A stretch of DNA of 64,000 nucleotides, taken from Aurantiacibacter sp. MUD61. Its GTDB lineage: Bacteria > Pseudomonadota > Alphaproteobacteria > Sphingomonadales > Sphingomonadaceae. Location of the stretch: NCBI RefSeq assembly GCF_027912455.1, contig NZ_CP115446.1:1139501-1203500 (forward strand). Direction: 5' to 3'. The translations under genes and the position numbers were made by a program. Below, one piece after another: positions 44,341 through 53,777 of the stretch (positions are counted from its first letter, which is position 1; each line of letters begins with the position of its first letter). Under the pieces are notes generated by a model, which was not told where the DNA came from, did no database searches, and worked only from the letters and a program-made list of their open reading frames with translations.

Positions 44341-44936
44341 CGCGAACTGCGGGCGAACCAGCTTGCCCGCATCTCTTCCAGCCTCAAGGCCAGCGCCGCT
44401 AGGACGAGCGGGCTGAACACAGCGCCCGTCCAGAAATAGTCGGAGCGGAAAAGTCGTCCGCTATAGGAAATAGCGAATGTCAGCAGGACAGCGTTGATGC
44501 CGATCCAGTGGAGCCGTCGCCACCATTTCCCCATGCGTCTCTGCGCACTTTCATTCGATGTCAGCGCCATGAGAGTGATCAGAAAATAGGTGATGCCTCC
44601 CCCTGCAATCTCAGCGAAAGTACGCGGAGCGAATTGCCAGAGATTGATCGTCAGTGCCGCAAGATGCAGGAACATCAGCGCCGCGAACGCAAGACCGAGA
44701 TGCCGCCGTTGCCGCGCTAAACTCCGCCAGAACGCAGATTTGAGATAACGCGAAGCGGGGCCAGCGCTGACAACAAGCAAGAACATAAGAAAGGCGGCGC
44801 GTGCGCTGTAGCGCGCGGATAGCAATGCCCATTCGGAAGGCTCGCCTGACAACGCAAGAGCGCTCGCTAGCGCCAGAAAGGCCACTACGGTCGCTAGCGC
44901 GTAAATCCTGGCTGGTGTGATGGGTTTGCTCTCCAT
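44337..44936 (-). CDS. ferric-reductase-like six-helix membrane protein
   Basis: 199 residues with about six hydrophobic segments (YALATVVAFLALASALALSG, AALMFLHLAALTINLWQFA, GIGINAVLLTFAISYSG). Histidines in HLGLAFAALMFLH and RLHWIGIN fit paired haem ligands of the MsrQ/ferric reductase transmembrane fold. MsrQ normally sits beside msrP, which is not here. Role: haem-based electron transfer in the inner membrane, partner unknown. Confidence 0.78.
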   Translation of the reverse strand: MESKPITPARIYALATVVAFLALASALALSGEPSEWALLSARYSARAAFLMFLLVVSAGPASRYLKSAFWRSLARQRRHLGLAFAALMFLHLAALTINLWQFAPRTFAEIAGGGITYFLITLMALTSNESAQRRMGKWWRRLHWIGINAVLLTFAISYSGRLFRSDYFWTGAVFSPLVLAALALRLEEMRASWFARSSR

Positions 44937-45039
44937 GGTCGATGTCTAACCGATAAAGCGCAGGCGGCAATCGCTGTTGTTGACGCGATCTGGCGCGCGG
45001 CGCAAAAGGCCCGAAGCGCATTTTAGACGGACTTATTCG

Positions 45040-45519
45040 ATGATCAGACGCCTTCCCGCACTTACTGCCACGGCTTTCATGGCCTTATTCGCTCTCCCGG
45101 CAACCGCTCAGGACAATCCCTACGCCGGTTGCGCAGCGATCAGCGACGATGCCGAGCGGCTGGCTTGCTTTGATCGCACTTACGCAGAGCAAGTGGTCGT
45201 GATCGCCGAACGCGAAGAGGCCGAAGAAGAGCGGCGCGAGGAGGTGTTTGGATTCCGCGAGGAGGATGCTGTTCTCGAACGCGAGGAAGCGGCCGAGGCA
45301 ACGCTGACGGTCACCGTTCAGGAAATCCTTCAAGGCTCACGCCGCGATCAGGTGCTGTTGATGGACAATGGCCAGCTCTGGCGCGAAATCGACGGCTCGA
45401 CCCTGCGCAACCGCGTGCGGGAAGGGTGGACCGGCACGGTCTCTCGTCATTGGAGCGGTGCCTATGAAATCCGCTTCGAAGGCCGCTCGGGATATCTTCG
45501 CGTAGCGCGGGTGCGGTAA
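45040..45519 (+). CDS. secreted protein with N-terminal Cys-pair and C-terminal beta domain
   Basis: 159 residues from ATG 45040 (an upstream frame start at 44977 precedes the signal peptide). Signal peptide (MIRRLPALTATAFMALFALP, cleavage ATA-Q), a YAGCAAISDDAERLACFDRTY motif (Cys pair seen in many alphaproteobacterial periplasmic proteins), an acidic coiled-coil stretch EREEAEEERREE, then a small beta domain ending SGAYEIRFEGRSGYLRVARV. Function unknown. Confidence 0.78.
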   Translation: MIRRLPALTATAFMALFALPATAQDNPYAGCAAISDDAERLACFDRTYAEQVVVIAEREEAEEERREEVFGFREEDAVLEREEAAEATLTVTVQEILQGSRRDQVLLMDNGQLWREIDGSTLRNRVREGWTGTVSRHWSGAYEIRFEGRSGYLRVARVR

Positions 45520-45628
45520 GCCGCGAATTGGCTAAGCGCAAACGCCGATCATCGTGGAAACTTAAAGTTAACCGCGACGCAATATAACCCAATTTCAGAC
45601 ATTTCCTGTCCGGAAAAGGGTTAATGCC

Positions 45629-45967
45629 ATGATCGATTTAGCTGACACTGCAGCCGAGGAATTTGCGGCGGGGGAAGCGGAAGAGCGCCGTGGCAAAGGA
45701 CGCGCATCCGTCAATCTGGAATGCGAGATCAAAGTCGGCTCTCGCGCATGGCGCAAGACGCAGATCAGGGATCTGACTCCGGGCGGTTTCCAGGTGCAAA
45801 TTCTGGATATGCCGCCGCGAGGCACGCCGATTTTTGTCCGCATGGCGAATTTGCAGATGATGCAGGCAGAAGTGTGCTGGACAGACGTTGACAAGGCGGG
45901 ATGCAAATTCACTGCGCCGCTCAGCGAATATGTCTTCAATCACATCCTGGAATTCATTCGCAGCTGA
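45629..45967 (+). CDS. PilZ-domain c-di-GMP receptor
   Basis: 112 residues. The RxxxR-like start is ERRGKGR (residues 19-25, R-R-x-K-x-R) and the second motif is DLTPGGFQV, replacing the usual D/N-x-S-x-x-G by a Thr. The rest is the PilZ barrel (VRMANLQMMQAEVCWTDVDK). Binds c-di-GMP made by cyclases such as the GGEEF protein at 20.6 kb. Ends 7 nt before the convergent glnD stop. Confidence 0.85.
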   Translation: MIDLADTAAEEFAAGEAEERRGKGRASVNLECEIKVGSRAWRKTQIRDLTPGGFQVQILDMPPRGTPIFVRMANLQMMQAEVCWTDVDKAGCKFTAPLSEYVFNHILEFIRS

Positions 45968-45974
45968 GACTTGA

Positions 45975-48743
45975 TTACGCCGCTTTGCTCGCCGCCTCCG
46001 GTTCGCCGGCGGCAATCGCATCGAGCAGAGCCTGCTCTACCTTGGCCAGCCTTTCCGGTGATTCCAGCTTCAGTCCCAGCAGATCGGTGACGTAGAATGT
46101 GTCGACTGCGCGCTCGCCATAATGGGTGATGTGCGCCGAATTGATCAGCAGGCTTTGTTCGAACATGGCGCGGGTCAGGCGGTTGAGCAAAGCTGGCCGA
46201 TCGGTGGCATTCACCTCGATCACGGTGAAGCGATTGGACGCATCATTATCGAACCCGACTTGCGGAGCGATGCGGAAATTCTCCGCGCGCATTTGCTTCA
46301 GCGGTCGCTTGGCAAGGCTGGGCACCATATCGATGCGATTGGCCAGCGCATCCTCGATCGCCTTCTTCAATCGTTTAAGCTGCTGAGCTTCGCTGAAGGG
46401 TTTACCCATCGGGTCCTGCACCAGCAAATTGTCGACCGCCTTGCCTACGCGGTTCGTGTGAATGCGCGCATCGATGATATTGCCGCCTGCAAGGGTAATC
46501 GCGCCGGCGATGCGATAGAAAAGCCCCGGATGGTCGTCTCCGATCACTGTCACCAGCGTAGCGCCGAGCGAGGCGTAATATTCCGCATGGATCGAGAGCG
46601 AATGCTCCATATCGAGCGCGGCCTGATAATGCGGCAGGTTGATCGCGATCACATCTTCGGGCTCGGCAATCCAGTAACTGTCGCTGAAGGCATCCGAGAG
46701 ATCCTTGACCAGATGCGCCTGTTCGCCGAGCATTTCAGCAACGCGCTCCTTCTTGGCTGCCACGCGCTCTGCCCGGCCATGGGTTTTGTGTCCAAGCCGC
46801 AGGCGCTCCTGCGCGGCCTCGAACAAATCGGCGAGAAGCTGGCGTTTCCAGCTGTTCCACACGCCCGGCCCCACGGCGCGAATATCGACGATGGTCAGGA
46901 TGGTGAGCAGCCGAAGCCGCTCCAGCGAGTGAACTTCGGTGACGAAATCGGTGATCGTCTTGGGGTCCGACAGGTCGCGCTTGAAGGCAAAGGCGCTCAT
47001 CCAGAGATGGTAGCGCACCAGCCAGCTGACGAGTTCTGTCTCCTTCGCATCCATGCCGAGCCGCGGGCAGAGTTTGTTCGCGACTTCTGCGCCAAGCACC
47101 GAATGATCGCCGCCGCGTCCCTTGGCGATATCGTGCAGAAGCGTGGCGACATAAAGCACCCGCCGGTTGATCAGCTTGGGCAGCAGGTCGCTCGCCAGCG
47201 GATGATCTTCCAGCAGCTTGCCGCGCTCGATTTCGCTCAGCAGGCCGATGGCGCGGATCGTGTGCTCATCCACTGTGTAATGGTGGTACATGTCGAATTG
47301 CATTTGCGCATTGACCTTGCCGAAATCGGGCACGAAACGGCCGAACACGCCCGCTTCATTCATCCAGCGCAGCACGGTTTCGGGGTCCTTGCGCCCGGCC
47401 AGAACGTCCATGAACAGGGCGTTGGCGCGTTCATCCTTGCGCGTTTCGGCAGTGATCAGCGCGGCATCGCGGCGGGCGATGCGGATTGTTTGCGGGTGGA
47501 CTTCCAGCCCTTCGCGCTCGGCGATGGCAAAGACTTCGATAAGGCGCACCGGATCGGCCTGAAACCAGTCATCCTTGGGCGCTGCGATCGTGCCATCGTG
47601 GACGAGATAACCGTCCACTTTCTTGGCGCGACCTTTCCGCATCGCCGCGAGCAATTCGGAAAAGCGGCTTTTCTCGGCAGTCTGTTCCTCAAGCTGGGAG
47701 AGGAACACGCCGGTCAGGTGACCGACATGTTTCGCCTGCAGGAAATACATCTGCATGAAACGCTCGACCGCGCTTTTGCCCGGCCTGTCGGCATAATTCA
47801 TGCGGCCAGCGACTTCGCGCTGCAGGTCGAAGGTCAGCCGATCCTCGCCGCGCTTGGCAATGGTGTGCAGATGCGCGCGCACGGCGAGCAGGAAACTCTC
47901 CGCCCGGCGGAAGCTGCGATATTCCTTCTGCGTGAACAGGCCCTTGTCGACGAGCTCTGCCGCGCTCTGCACGCGGTGGACATATTTGCCGATCCAGTAG
48001 AGCGTCTGGAGGTCGCGCAGGCCGCCCTTGCCGTCTTTCACATTGGGTTCGACGACGTAGCGCGAATCCCCCATGCGCTTGTGCCGGGCGTTCCGCTCTT
48101 CCAGCTTCTCCTGGACAAAAGTGCTCTGCGATCCGGGCACGACATCGCCCCAGAATTGCTCTCGTGCAGCATCGTAGACATCCTGATCGCCCCACAGGAA
48201 GCGTGCCTCCAGAAGAGCCGTACGGATGGTGAGATCGCTTTTCGCCATACGCGCGGATTCGGCGAGCGAGCGGCTGGAATGGCCAACCTGCAGGTTGAGA
48301 TCCCAGAGGTAATAGAGGATCGCCTCGATCACCTGCTCACACCAGCTGGTCGGCTTGTCCGGCGTGATAAATGCGAGGTCGACATCCGAAAACGGTGCCA
48401 TTTCGCCGCGTCCGTATCCGCCTACCGCCAGCAGGGCGATGCGTTCGCCGCTGGAGCGATTGCCTACCGGATAGACATCGGTGATGACGTGATCGTGGAT
48501 CACCCGGATCAACTGGTCGATCAGGAAGGCCTGGCCATGCGCATGGACATGGCCGGTGCCGGGACGCTTGGACAGGCGTTTCGCCAGCTCCGCACGGCCC
48601 GCGTCCAGCGCATCGCGCAGGCGCTGGACCACTTGCTGCCGTCCTGCCTGCGCGCCTTTGTCCTCGACAATAGATGCGACATCGGCTGCCAGCGCGCGCC
48701 GGTCGATAATCTTGCGTTGCTTGGGGATCTTGGGAAGGCTCAC
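45975..48743 (-). CDS. glnD: [protein-PII] uridylyltransferase/uridylyl-removing enzyme
   Basis: 922 residues. Nucleotidyltransferase motif GGYGRGEMAPFSDVDLAF at 108-125 (metal Asp120 and Asp122), a helical region, an HD domain around 530 (ATLLHDIAKGRGGDHSVLGAE; HD pair in LLHDIAKG), and two C-terminal ACT domains (VTVIGDDHPGLFYRIAGAIT and VIEVNATDRPALLNRLTRAM) that bind glutamine. Uridylylates PII under nitrogen limitation and removes UMP when glutamine is high. Divergent from lgt; the 148-nt gap holds both promoters. Confidence 0.97.
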   Translation of the reverse strand: MSLPKIPKQRKIIDRRALAADVASIVEDKGAQAGRQQVVQRLRDALDAGRAELAKRLSKRPGTGHVHAHGQAFLIDQLIRVIHDHVITDVYPVGNRSSGERIALLAVGGYGRGEMAPFSDVDLAFITPDKPTSWCEQVIEAILYYLWDLNLQVGHSSRSLAESARMAKSDLTIRTALLEARFLWGDQDVYDAAREQFWGDVVPGSQSTFVQEKLEERNARHKRMGDSRYVVEPNVKDGKGGLRDLQTLYWIGKYVHRVQSAAELVDKGLFTQKEYRSFRRAESFLLAVRAHLHTIAKRGEDRLTFDLQREVAGRMNYADRPGKSAVERFMQMYFLQAKHVGHLTGVFLSQLEEQTAEKSRFSELLAAMRKGRAKKVDGYLVHDGTIAAPKDDWFQADPVRLIEVFAIAEREGLEVHPQTIRIARRDAALITAETRKDERANALFMDVLAGRKDPETVLRWMNEAGVFGRFVPDFGKVNAQMQFDMYHHYTVDEHTIRAIGLLSEIERGKLLEDHPLASDLLPKLINRRVLYVATLLHDIAKGRGGDHSVLGAEVANKLCPRLGMDAKETELVSWLVRYHLWMSAFAFKRDLSDPKTITDFVTEVHSLERLRLLTILTIVDIRAVGPGVWNSWKRQLLADLFEAAQERLRLGHKTHGRAERVAAKKERVAEMLGEQAHLVKDLSDAFSDSYWIAEPEDVIAINLPHYQAALDMEHSLSIHAEYYASLGATLVTVIGDDHPGLFYRIAGAITLAGGNIIDARIHTNRVGKAVDNLLVQDPMGKPFSEAQQLKRLKKAIEDALANRIDMVPSLAKRPLKQMRAENFRIAPQVGFDNDASNRFTVIEVNATDRPALLNRLTRAMFEQSLLINSAHITHYGERAVDTFYVTDLLGLKLESPERLAKVEQALLDAIAAGEPEAASKAA

Positions 48744-48891
48744 TCATGCAAAATACGCATTGCGAGCCGCCATTGCAAAGCGATGTTTGGTGTTTGCACG
48801 TTTAGCGGGGCTTTAACCCGCGCGTGCTCTATGCCAAAGCGCAGCCCACAGGGCCGATCACGGCGCAATGCAGCCAAAGGGCGAATTACAC

Positions 48892-49818
48892 ATGCTGGAC
48901 ATGCTGGCGAGCGCCACAGGCGATGTCATCCATTGGAGCGAGCTGGGCCTGCGTCCCGGCATCGATCTCGGTTTTTTCGAGCTGAAATATTATTCGCTCG
49001 CTTACCTGATCGGACTGATATTCGCCTACTGGCATACTTCGAAAATGATCAAGCAGCCCGGCGCGCCCATGGCGCAGGTGCATGTCGATGATCTGTTTTT
49101 CTACTGCATGCTCGGCGTGATTGTCGGTGGCCGGCTCGGCTATGCGACATTCTACGATCAGAGCCTGTGGTACACATTCGAGCCCGACACCTTCGTCAGC
49201 TGGCGCGTACTCAGACTGTGGGATGGCGGAATGAGTTTCCACGGCGGGCTGATCGGCGTTGTGGCGGCGATTGCCTGGGTCAGCTGGCGCGGCGGACTGC
49301 CCTTCCTGCGCGTGTGCGATTACATCGCGGTCAATGTCGGCATGGGCATGATGCTTGGCCGCCTCGCCAATTTCGTCAATGGCGAGCTGTGGGGCCGCGT
49401 TGCAGGACCCGATGCGCCGATCGCGATGATTTTCCCGACCGATCCATTGGGCCTGCCTCGCCATCCCAGTCAGCTTTACCAGGCCTTCGGAGAGGGATTT
49501 GTCGTCCTCACCGTGATGCTCGCCCTGTTCTGGCTGACCAATGCGCGTTTTCGCACCGGCCTGCTGGTGGGTGTCTTTACCGTGCTCATTTCGCTCGCGC
49601 GCTTCGTGAACGAGTTTTTCCGCCAGCCCGATGTGCAGCTCACTGAATTTGCCGAGCGGACCGGTCTTTCCATGGGCCAGTGGCTCACTGTTCCGTTGAT
49701 CCTGCTGGGGCTCGGCCTGATCATCTGGTCGCTTACGCGCGCGCCTGTGGGCACTGCGCGCACCAAACCCGCGCAGCCGAAAGGCGCGCCACCGGAAATC
49801 ACGACGGAGCAGCCGTGA
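48892..49818 (+). CDS. lgt: prolipoprotein diacylglyceryl transferase
   Basis: 308 residues from ATG 48892, chosen over ATG 48868 because of AAAGGG about 10 nt upstream. Seven membrane segments. Essential residues: WDGGMSFHGGLIG (His/Gly), GGRLGYATFYD and the Lgt signature GRLANFVNGELWGR. Transfers diacylglyceryl from phosphatidylglycerol to the lipobox cysteine of prelipoproteins, including several encoded in this window. Its stop overlaps the methyltransferase GTG (GTGA). Confidence 0.95.
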   Translation: MLDMLASATGDVIHWSELGLRPGIDLGFFELKYYSLAYLIGLIFAYWHTSKMIKQPGAPMAQVHVDDLFFYCMLGVIVGGRLGYATFYDQSLWYTFEPDTFVSWRVLRLWDGGMSFHGGLIGVVAAIAWVSWRGGLPFLRVCDYIAVNVGMGMMLGRLANFVNGELWGRVAGPDAPIAMIFPTDPLGLPRHPSQLYQAFGEGFVVLTVMLALFWLTNARFRTGLLVGVFTVLISLARFVNEFFRQPDVQLTEFAERTGLSMGQWLTVPLILLGLGLIIWSLTRAPVGTARTKPAQPKGAPPEITTEQP

Positions 49819-50933
49819 ACGACCTGCGAGACGAGGATGCCAAGCGCAGTCTTGGCGATACGTTCCGGCGGCTGATCAAATCCACCGGGCCAATCAGCCT
49901 TGCCCATTACATGGCGGAATCGAACGCGCGCTATTACGCCGACAAGAAAGCCATCGGCGGGCCGAGCAGCTTTGGCGGGGGCGATTTCATCACCGCGCCG
50001 GAAGTCAGCCAGATGTTCGGTGAATTGATCGGCCTGTGGCTGGCGGACCTCTGGATCCGCGCAGGCCGGACGGAACCAGTCCACTACGTAGAGCTTGGCC
50101 CCGGCAAAGGCACGCTGGCGCGCGATGCGCAGCGGGCGATGAAGCGATACGGGCTGGAGCCGAAAATCCACCTCGTTGAAACGTCGCGGCGTATGCGCGA
50201 CGCGCAATTGGCATCGGTGCCCGGCGCCATCCACCATCACGATCTGTCGCGCATTCCGACCGAAGGCCCGATCCTGCTGGTCGCGAATGAATTTCTCGAT
50301 GCGCTGCCGGTGCGACAATTGGTGAAGACCGATGACGGCTGGCGCGAAGTCATGATCGGGCTGGGCGAGGATGAGCAATTCGTCGAAGTGCCCGGCCGCC
50401 AGCCGATGGACAGCGCCGTACCCGAAGCGCGCCGAAATGATCCGCCTGGAACGGTGATCGAAACCAGCCCCGCCTGTGCCTCGATCATGCTGGAAGTTGC
50501 CGGGCGGCTGGTCGATCAGAAAGGTGCCGCGCTGTTCATCGACTATGGCTATCGCCATGGCCGCAGCGGATCCACTGTGCAGGCAGTGAGCGGTCACCAG
50601 AGCGTCGGCGTGTTCGATGCTCCGGGCGATGTCGATATCTCCGCCCATGTCGATTTTGCGCAGATGGAGCAGGTGGCCAGATCGCGCGAGGCGCGCGTGC
50701 TGGGCACGGTGACACAGGGCGAGTGGCTGCGTGCGCTCGGCATTCGTGAGCGTGCCGATGCCCTGGCAGAACATTCACCGCAGCACCGCGAGGCGCTGAT
50801 GCGTGCGCGTGACCGGCTGATCGATGCAGACCAGATGGGCGATCTTTTCAAGGTGATGGGACTGGTCGCGCCGCATTGGCCAGAAGGTGCGGGCTTCCCC
50901 AATTATCATGCGGACCGGCCTACTACAGGCTGA
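49815..50933 (+). CDS. MidA/NDUFAF7-family SAM-dependent methyltransferase
   Basis: 372 residues from GTG 49815, coupled to lgt. Blocks: ARYYADKKAIGGPSSFGGGDFITAPEVSQMFGELIGLWL (family N-terminus), SAM-binding VHYVELGPGKGTLARD, then PILLVANEFLDALPVRQLV and GAALFIDYGY. NDUFAF7 methylates an Arg of complex I NDUFS2 in mitochondria; bacterial homologues are often beside lgt. Function here follows the family. Confidence 0.9.
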   Translation: MNDLRDEDAKRSLGDTFRRLIKSTGPISLAHYMAESNARYYADKKAIGGPSSFGGGDFITAPEVSQMFGELIGLWLADLWIRAGRTEPVHYVELGPGKGTLARDAQRAMKRYGLEPKIHLVETSRRMRDAQLASVPGAIHHHDLSRIPTEGPILLVANEFLDALPVRQLVKTDDGWREVMIGLGEDEQFVEVPGRQPMDSAVPEARRNDPPGTVIETSPACASIMLEVAGRLVDQKGAALFIDYGYRHGRSGSTVQAVSGHQSVGVFDAPGDVDISAHVDFAQMEQVARSREARVLGTVTQGEWLRALGIRERADALAEHSPQHREALMRARDRLIDADQMGDLFKVMGLVAPHWPEGAGFPNYHADRPTTG

Positions 50934-50934
50934 A

Positions 50935-52467
50935 CTACTGGCTGATCGCGGCCTTTGAAATCGTCAGTTCGGCAATTAGCCCGCTTTCATGGAACTGGCG
51001 ATCGATGGACCCGCCAAGCTGTCCGCTGACGCTCATCTCCAGGAGGCGCGTGCCGAAACCTTCTTTGCCGTTGTCCGAAACCTTCGGACCGCCGATCTCC
51101 GTCCACGTCAGCGCGATGTTGTCGCCTTCGTCGACGACTTCGAGCGTTACATGTCCATCATCGCTGCTCAGCGCGCCATATTTGGCTGAATTGGTGGCGA
51201 GTTCATGGAACACCAGCGCCAGAGGTGTTGCCGCCTTCTGGCTGATTTCCGCATCGCTGCCGGTGATAATGACGCGCGGCTCATCTTCGCCAAAAGCGTA
51301 GGGTGCGAAAAGGGCAGACAGCAGGCCGGTCAGGCTCTGCTGCACCACGCCGCTCTCCGGCCGTACAAACTCATGCGCACGGCTCAGCGCGCGCATGACT
51401 TCCATCAGCTCGCGCGCGAAAGGCTCATGCTCGGGCGTGCGTTTTACTTTCAGCGAGGCGAGGCCGATCACCACGGCAAAGATATTCTTGATCCGGTGCG
51501 AAAGCTCGCGCGCGAGCATGTCGCGCTCATGCAGCGCATTCTGCACTTCATCGATATCGGTAATTGTGCCGAACCATCGCATCGTGTGATCGTCAGCGTC
51601 GGTCACCGGAACGGCGAGTGCCAGCATCCAGCGCCAACTGCCATCGCTCTGCTTCATGCGGAATTCGGTGCTGTATTGCTCACCTTTTGCAAAGGCTTCG
51701 TACCAGCCGCCGAATGCCTCTTCCTGATCCTCTGTATGGATGTAGGTGCGCCATTCCTCGGCGGTAGTCGGAGGCTCGGTGCCGATGCGCTCTTCCCAGC
51801 GCGAATTGAAATAGTCGAAATTGCCGTCGCTGTCGGCAGACCAGGCAATCTGCGGCACGCCTTCGATCATCCGCCGCAGCCTTTCTTCGCGTTCGGCGAT
51901 GGCGAGGGTGGCTGACAGGCTTTCCCGGCGTGCATTGAGGCGACGCATCACCGCCTGCGCGAGAACTGCCATGCCTTCGCGCTGAATTTCAGTTAGGCCC
52001 TCAGGGCGCGGTTCTTCGTCGATGACGCAAAGCGCGCCGAGCGGAGCGCCCTCTTCGGAAACAAGCGGTTGCCCGCCATAGAAGCGAATATGCGGTTTGC
52101 CAGTTACGAGAGCATTGTCGGCGAAGCGCTCATCCTGCGTGGCATCACGAACTTCCATCAGCTCGGATGTCTGCATCGCATGCTTGCAGAAGGAATGGCG
52201 TCGCGGGGTAGAGGTGACGTCCAGCCCCTCGCCTGCGAGAAAATGTTGACGGGTTTCCTCGACCAGGCTGACCTGCGCAATCGGCACATTACAAAGGCGC
52301 GCAGCGAACCGGACTATCGCCGCCAATTCCGGGTCTTCTTCCAGCGCATCAGATTGAAAACTTTCGAGAATCGGCAGGCGCGCCTGATCATCCGTAAGAT
52401 CCGGATCAGGTTTGGGCATCAGCCGGTCATCGGGCGTATCGTTCAATATCAAATGTTTTTCCTGCAA
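50935..52467 (-). CDS. GAF-PAS sensor with HWE-type histidine kinase
   Basis: 510 residues, cytoplasmic, no membrane segment. GAF about 40-175 (CNVPIAQVSLVEETRQHFLAG, CVIDEEPRPEGL), PAS about 205-320 (GVPQIAWSADSDGNFDYFNS then WEE), then HWE kinase: phosphoacceptor H in ARELSHRIKNIFAVVIGLA, N box FHELATNSAKYGALSSDDG and the diagnostic W/E pair LTWTEIGG. In this order HWE kinases often act in the general stress response (PhyR-NepR). No response regulator is adjacent. Confidence 0.92.
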   Translation of the reverse strand: MQEKHLILNDTPDDRLMPKPDPDLTDDQARLPILESFQSDALEEDPELAAIVRFAARLCNVPIAQVSLVEETRQHFLAGEGLDVTSTPRRHSFCKHAMQTSELMEVRDATQDERFADNALVTGKPHIRFYGGQPLVSEEGAPLGALCVIDEEPRPEGLTEIQREGMAVLAQAVMRRLNARRESLSATLAIAEREERLRRMIEGVPQIAWSADSDGNFDYFNSRWEERIGTEPPTTAEEWRTYIHTEDQEEAFGGWYEAFAKGEQYSTEFRMKQSDGSWRWMLALAVPVTDADDHTMRWFGTITDIDEVQNALHERDMLARELSHRIKNIFAVVIGLASLKVKRTPEHEPFARELMEVMRALSRAHEFVRPESGVVQQSLTGLLSALFAPYAFGEDEPRVIITGSDAEISQKAATPLALVFHELATNSAKYGALSSDDGHVTLEVVDEGDNIALTWTEIGGPKVSDNGKEGFGTRLLEMSVSGQLGGSIDRQFHESGLIAELTISKAAISQ

Positions 52468-52549
52468 GCCGGATTAGCGTGCGTTTGCGAAAAAGCAATT
52501 GCCGCGCGGATGAAGTTTCCTCTGTAACCAGTTTCCCTTTGTTACGCTG

Positions 52550-52571
52550 CTTGCTATGGGCTGGCGCAAAG
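52550..52571 (+). promoter_or_regulatory. shared 22-bp block upstream of ivd
   Basis: CTTGCTATGGGC, four variable bases, GCAAAG. The same arrangement is at 55618-55639 before mccB, and both are preceded by TTTG at the same distance. GCTATG could be a -10 element; the start codon of ivd is 16 nt after the block. Confidence 0.5.
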
Positions 52572-52587
52572 ACAAAGGAACACTGAA

Positions 52588-53748
52588 ATGCGCGCCACAC
52601 CCGACTTCGATTTCGGCCTGACAGACGAAGCCCAGATGATTCGCGAAAGCGTCGCCCGCTTCGCCGACGAGCGCATTGCGCCGATGGCTGCAGAGATCGA
52701 CGCAGCTGATCGCTTCCCTGAAGAGCTGTGGCCGGAAATGGGCGAGCTTGGCCTGCACGGCATGACCGTGAGCGAGGAAGATGGCGGCACCGGCCTCGGC
52801 TATCTCGAACACACGATTGCGATCGAAGAAATCAGCCGTGCAAGTGCTTCTGTCGGCCTATCCTACGGCGCCCATTCCAACCTCTGCGTCAACCAGATCG
52901 CGCGCTGGGGCAATGCCGAGCAGAAAGCAAAATACCTGCCCGGTCTCATTTCCGGCGAGCATGTGGGCAGTCTCGCCATGAGCGAACCTGCCGCCGGGTC
53001 GGACGTGGTCAGCATGAAGCTGAAGGCAGATAGTGTGCAGGGCGGATATCTGCTCAACGGCACCAAGTTCTGGATCACCAATGGCCATTATGCCGAAACG
53101 CTGGTGGTCTATGCCAAAACCGATCCGGCAGGCGGGTCCAAAGGCATCACCGCTTTCCTGATCGAAAAAGACATGGCGGGATTCTCGGTCGGGCAGAAAA
53201 TCGAAAAGCTCGGCATGAAAGGTTCGCCCACCAGCGAGCTGGTCTTCGAAGATTGCCATGTGCCCGAAGAGAACGTGCTCGGCGAAGTGGGCAAGGGCGT
53301 GCAGGTGCTGATGAGCGGCCTCGACTATGAGCGTGTGGTGCTGTCGGGCGTGCAGCTCGGCATCATGCAGGCCTGCCTCGATACGGTCATCCCCTATGTC
53401 CGCGAGCGCAACCAGTTCGGCAAGCGCATCGGCGATTTCCAGCTGATCCAGGCGAAGGTCGCGGACATGTATGTCGCGCTGCAATCGGCGCGCGCCTATA
53501 CCTATGCCGTTGCCAAGGCGTGCGACAATGGCAAGACGACACGCTTCGATGCAGCGGGCACAATCCTGCTTTCGAGCGAAAACGCATTCCGCGTCGCAGG
53601 CGAGGCTATCCAGGCCTTGGGCGGCGCGGGTTATACGACCGACTGGCCGGTCGAGCGCTATCTGCGTGATGCGAAACTGCTCGATATCGGCGCGGGCACG
53701 AACGAAATCCGGCGCATGCTGATCGGTCGGGAGCTGATCGGGGCGTAG
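52588..53748 (+). CDS. ivd: isovaleryl-CoA dehydrogenase
   Basis: 386 residues. Acyl-CoA dehydrogenase with catalytic Glu248 in [16 protein letters not shown], the place and context specific to isovaleryl-CoA dehydrogenase (short-chain types keep a C-terminal Glu instead). FAD blocks: [37 protein letters not shown] and [22 protein letters not shown]. Oxidises isovaleryl-CoA to 3-methylcrotonyl-CoA in leucine breakdown; the next enzyme subunit MccB is encoded at 55.7 kb. Confidence 0.93.
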   Translation: MRATPDFDFGLTDEAQMIRESVARFADERIAPMAAEIDAADRFPEELWPEMGELGLHGMTVSEEDGGTGLGYLEHTIAIEEISRASASVGLSYGAHSNLCVNQIARWGNAEQKAKYLPGLISGEHVGSLAMSEPAAGSDVVSMKLKADSVQGGYLLNGTKFWITNGHYAETLVVYAKTDPAGGSKGITAFLIEKDMAGFSVGQKIEKLGMKGSPTSELVFEDCHVPEENVLGEVGKGVQVLMSGLDYERVVLSGVQLGIMQACLDTVIPYVRERNQFGKRIGDFQLIQAKVADMYVALQSARAYTYAVAKACDNGKTTRFDAAGTILLSSENAFRVAGEAIQALGGAGYTTDWPVERYLRDAKLLDIGAGTNEIRRMLIGRELIGA

Positions 53749-53777
53749 GTTTCGCGAGAGCGGTCAGGGGGAAGAGC

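Noticed and set aside
46122..49091. A 989-residue open frame on the plus strand
   Set aside because: It lies antisense to glnD, whose protein has all domains in order; the frame is a GC-rich shadow with no recognisable fold, and it continues into lgt in another frame.
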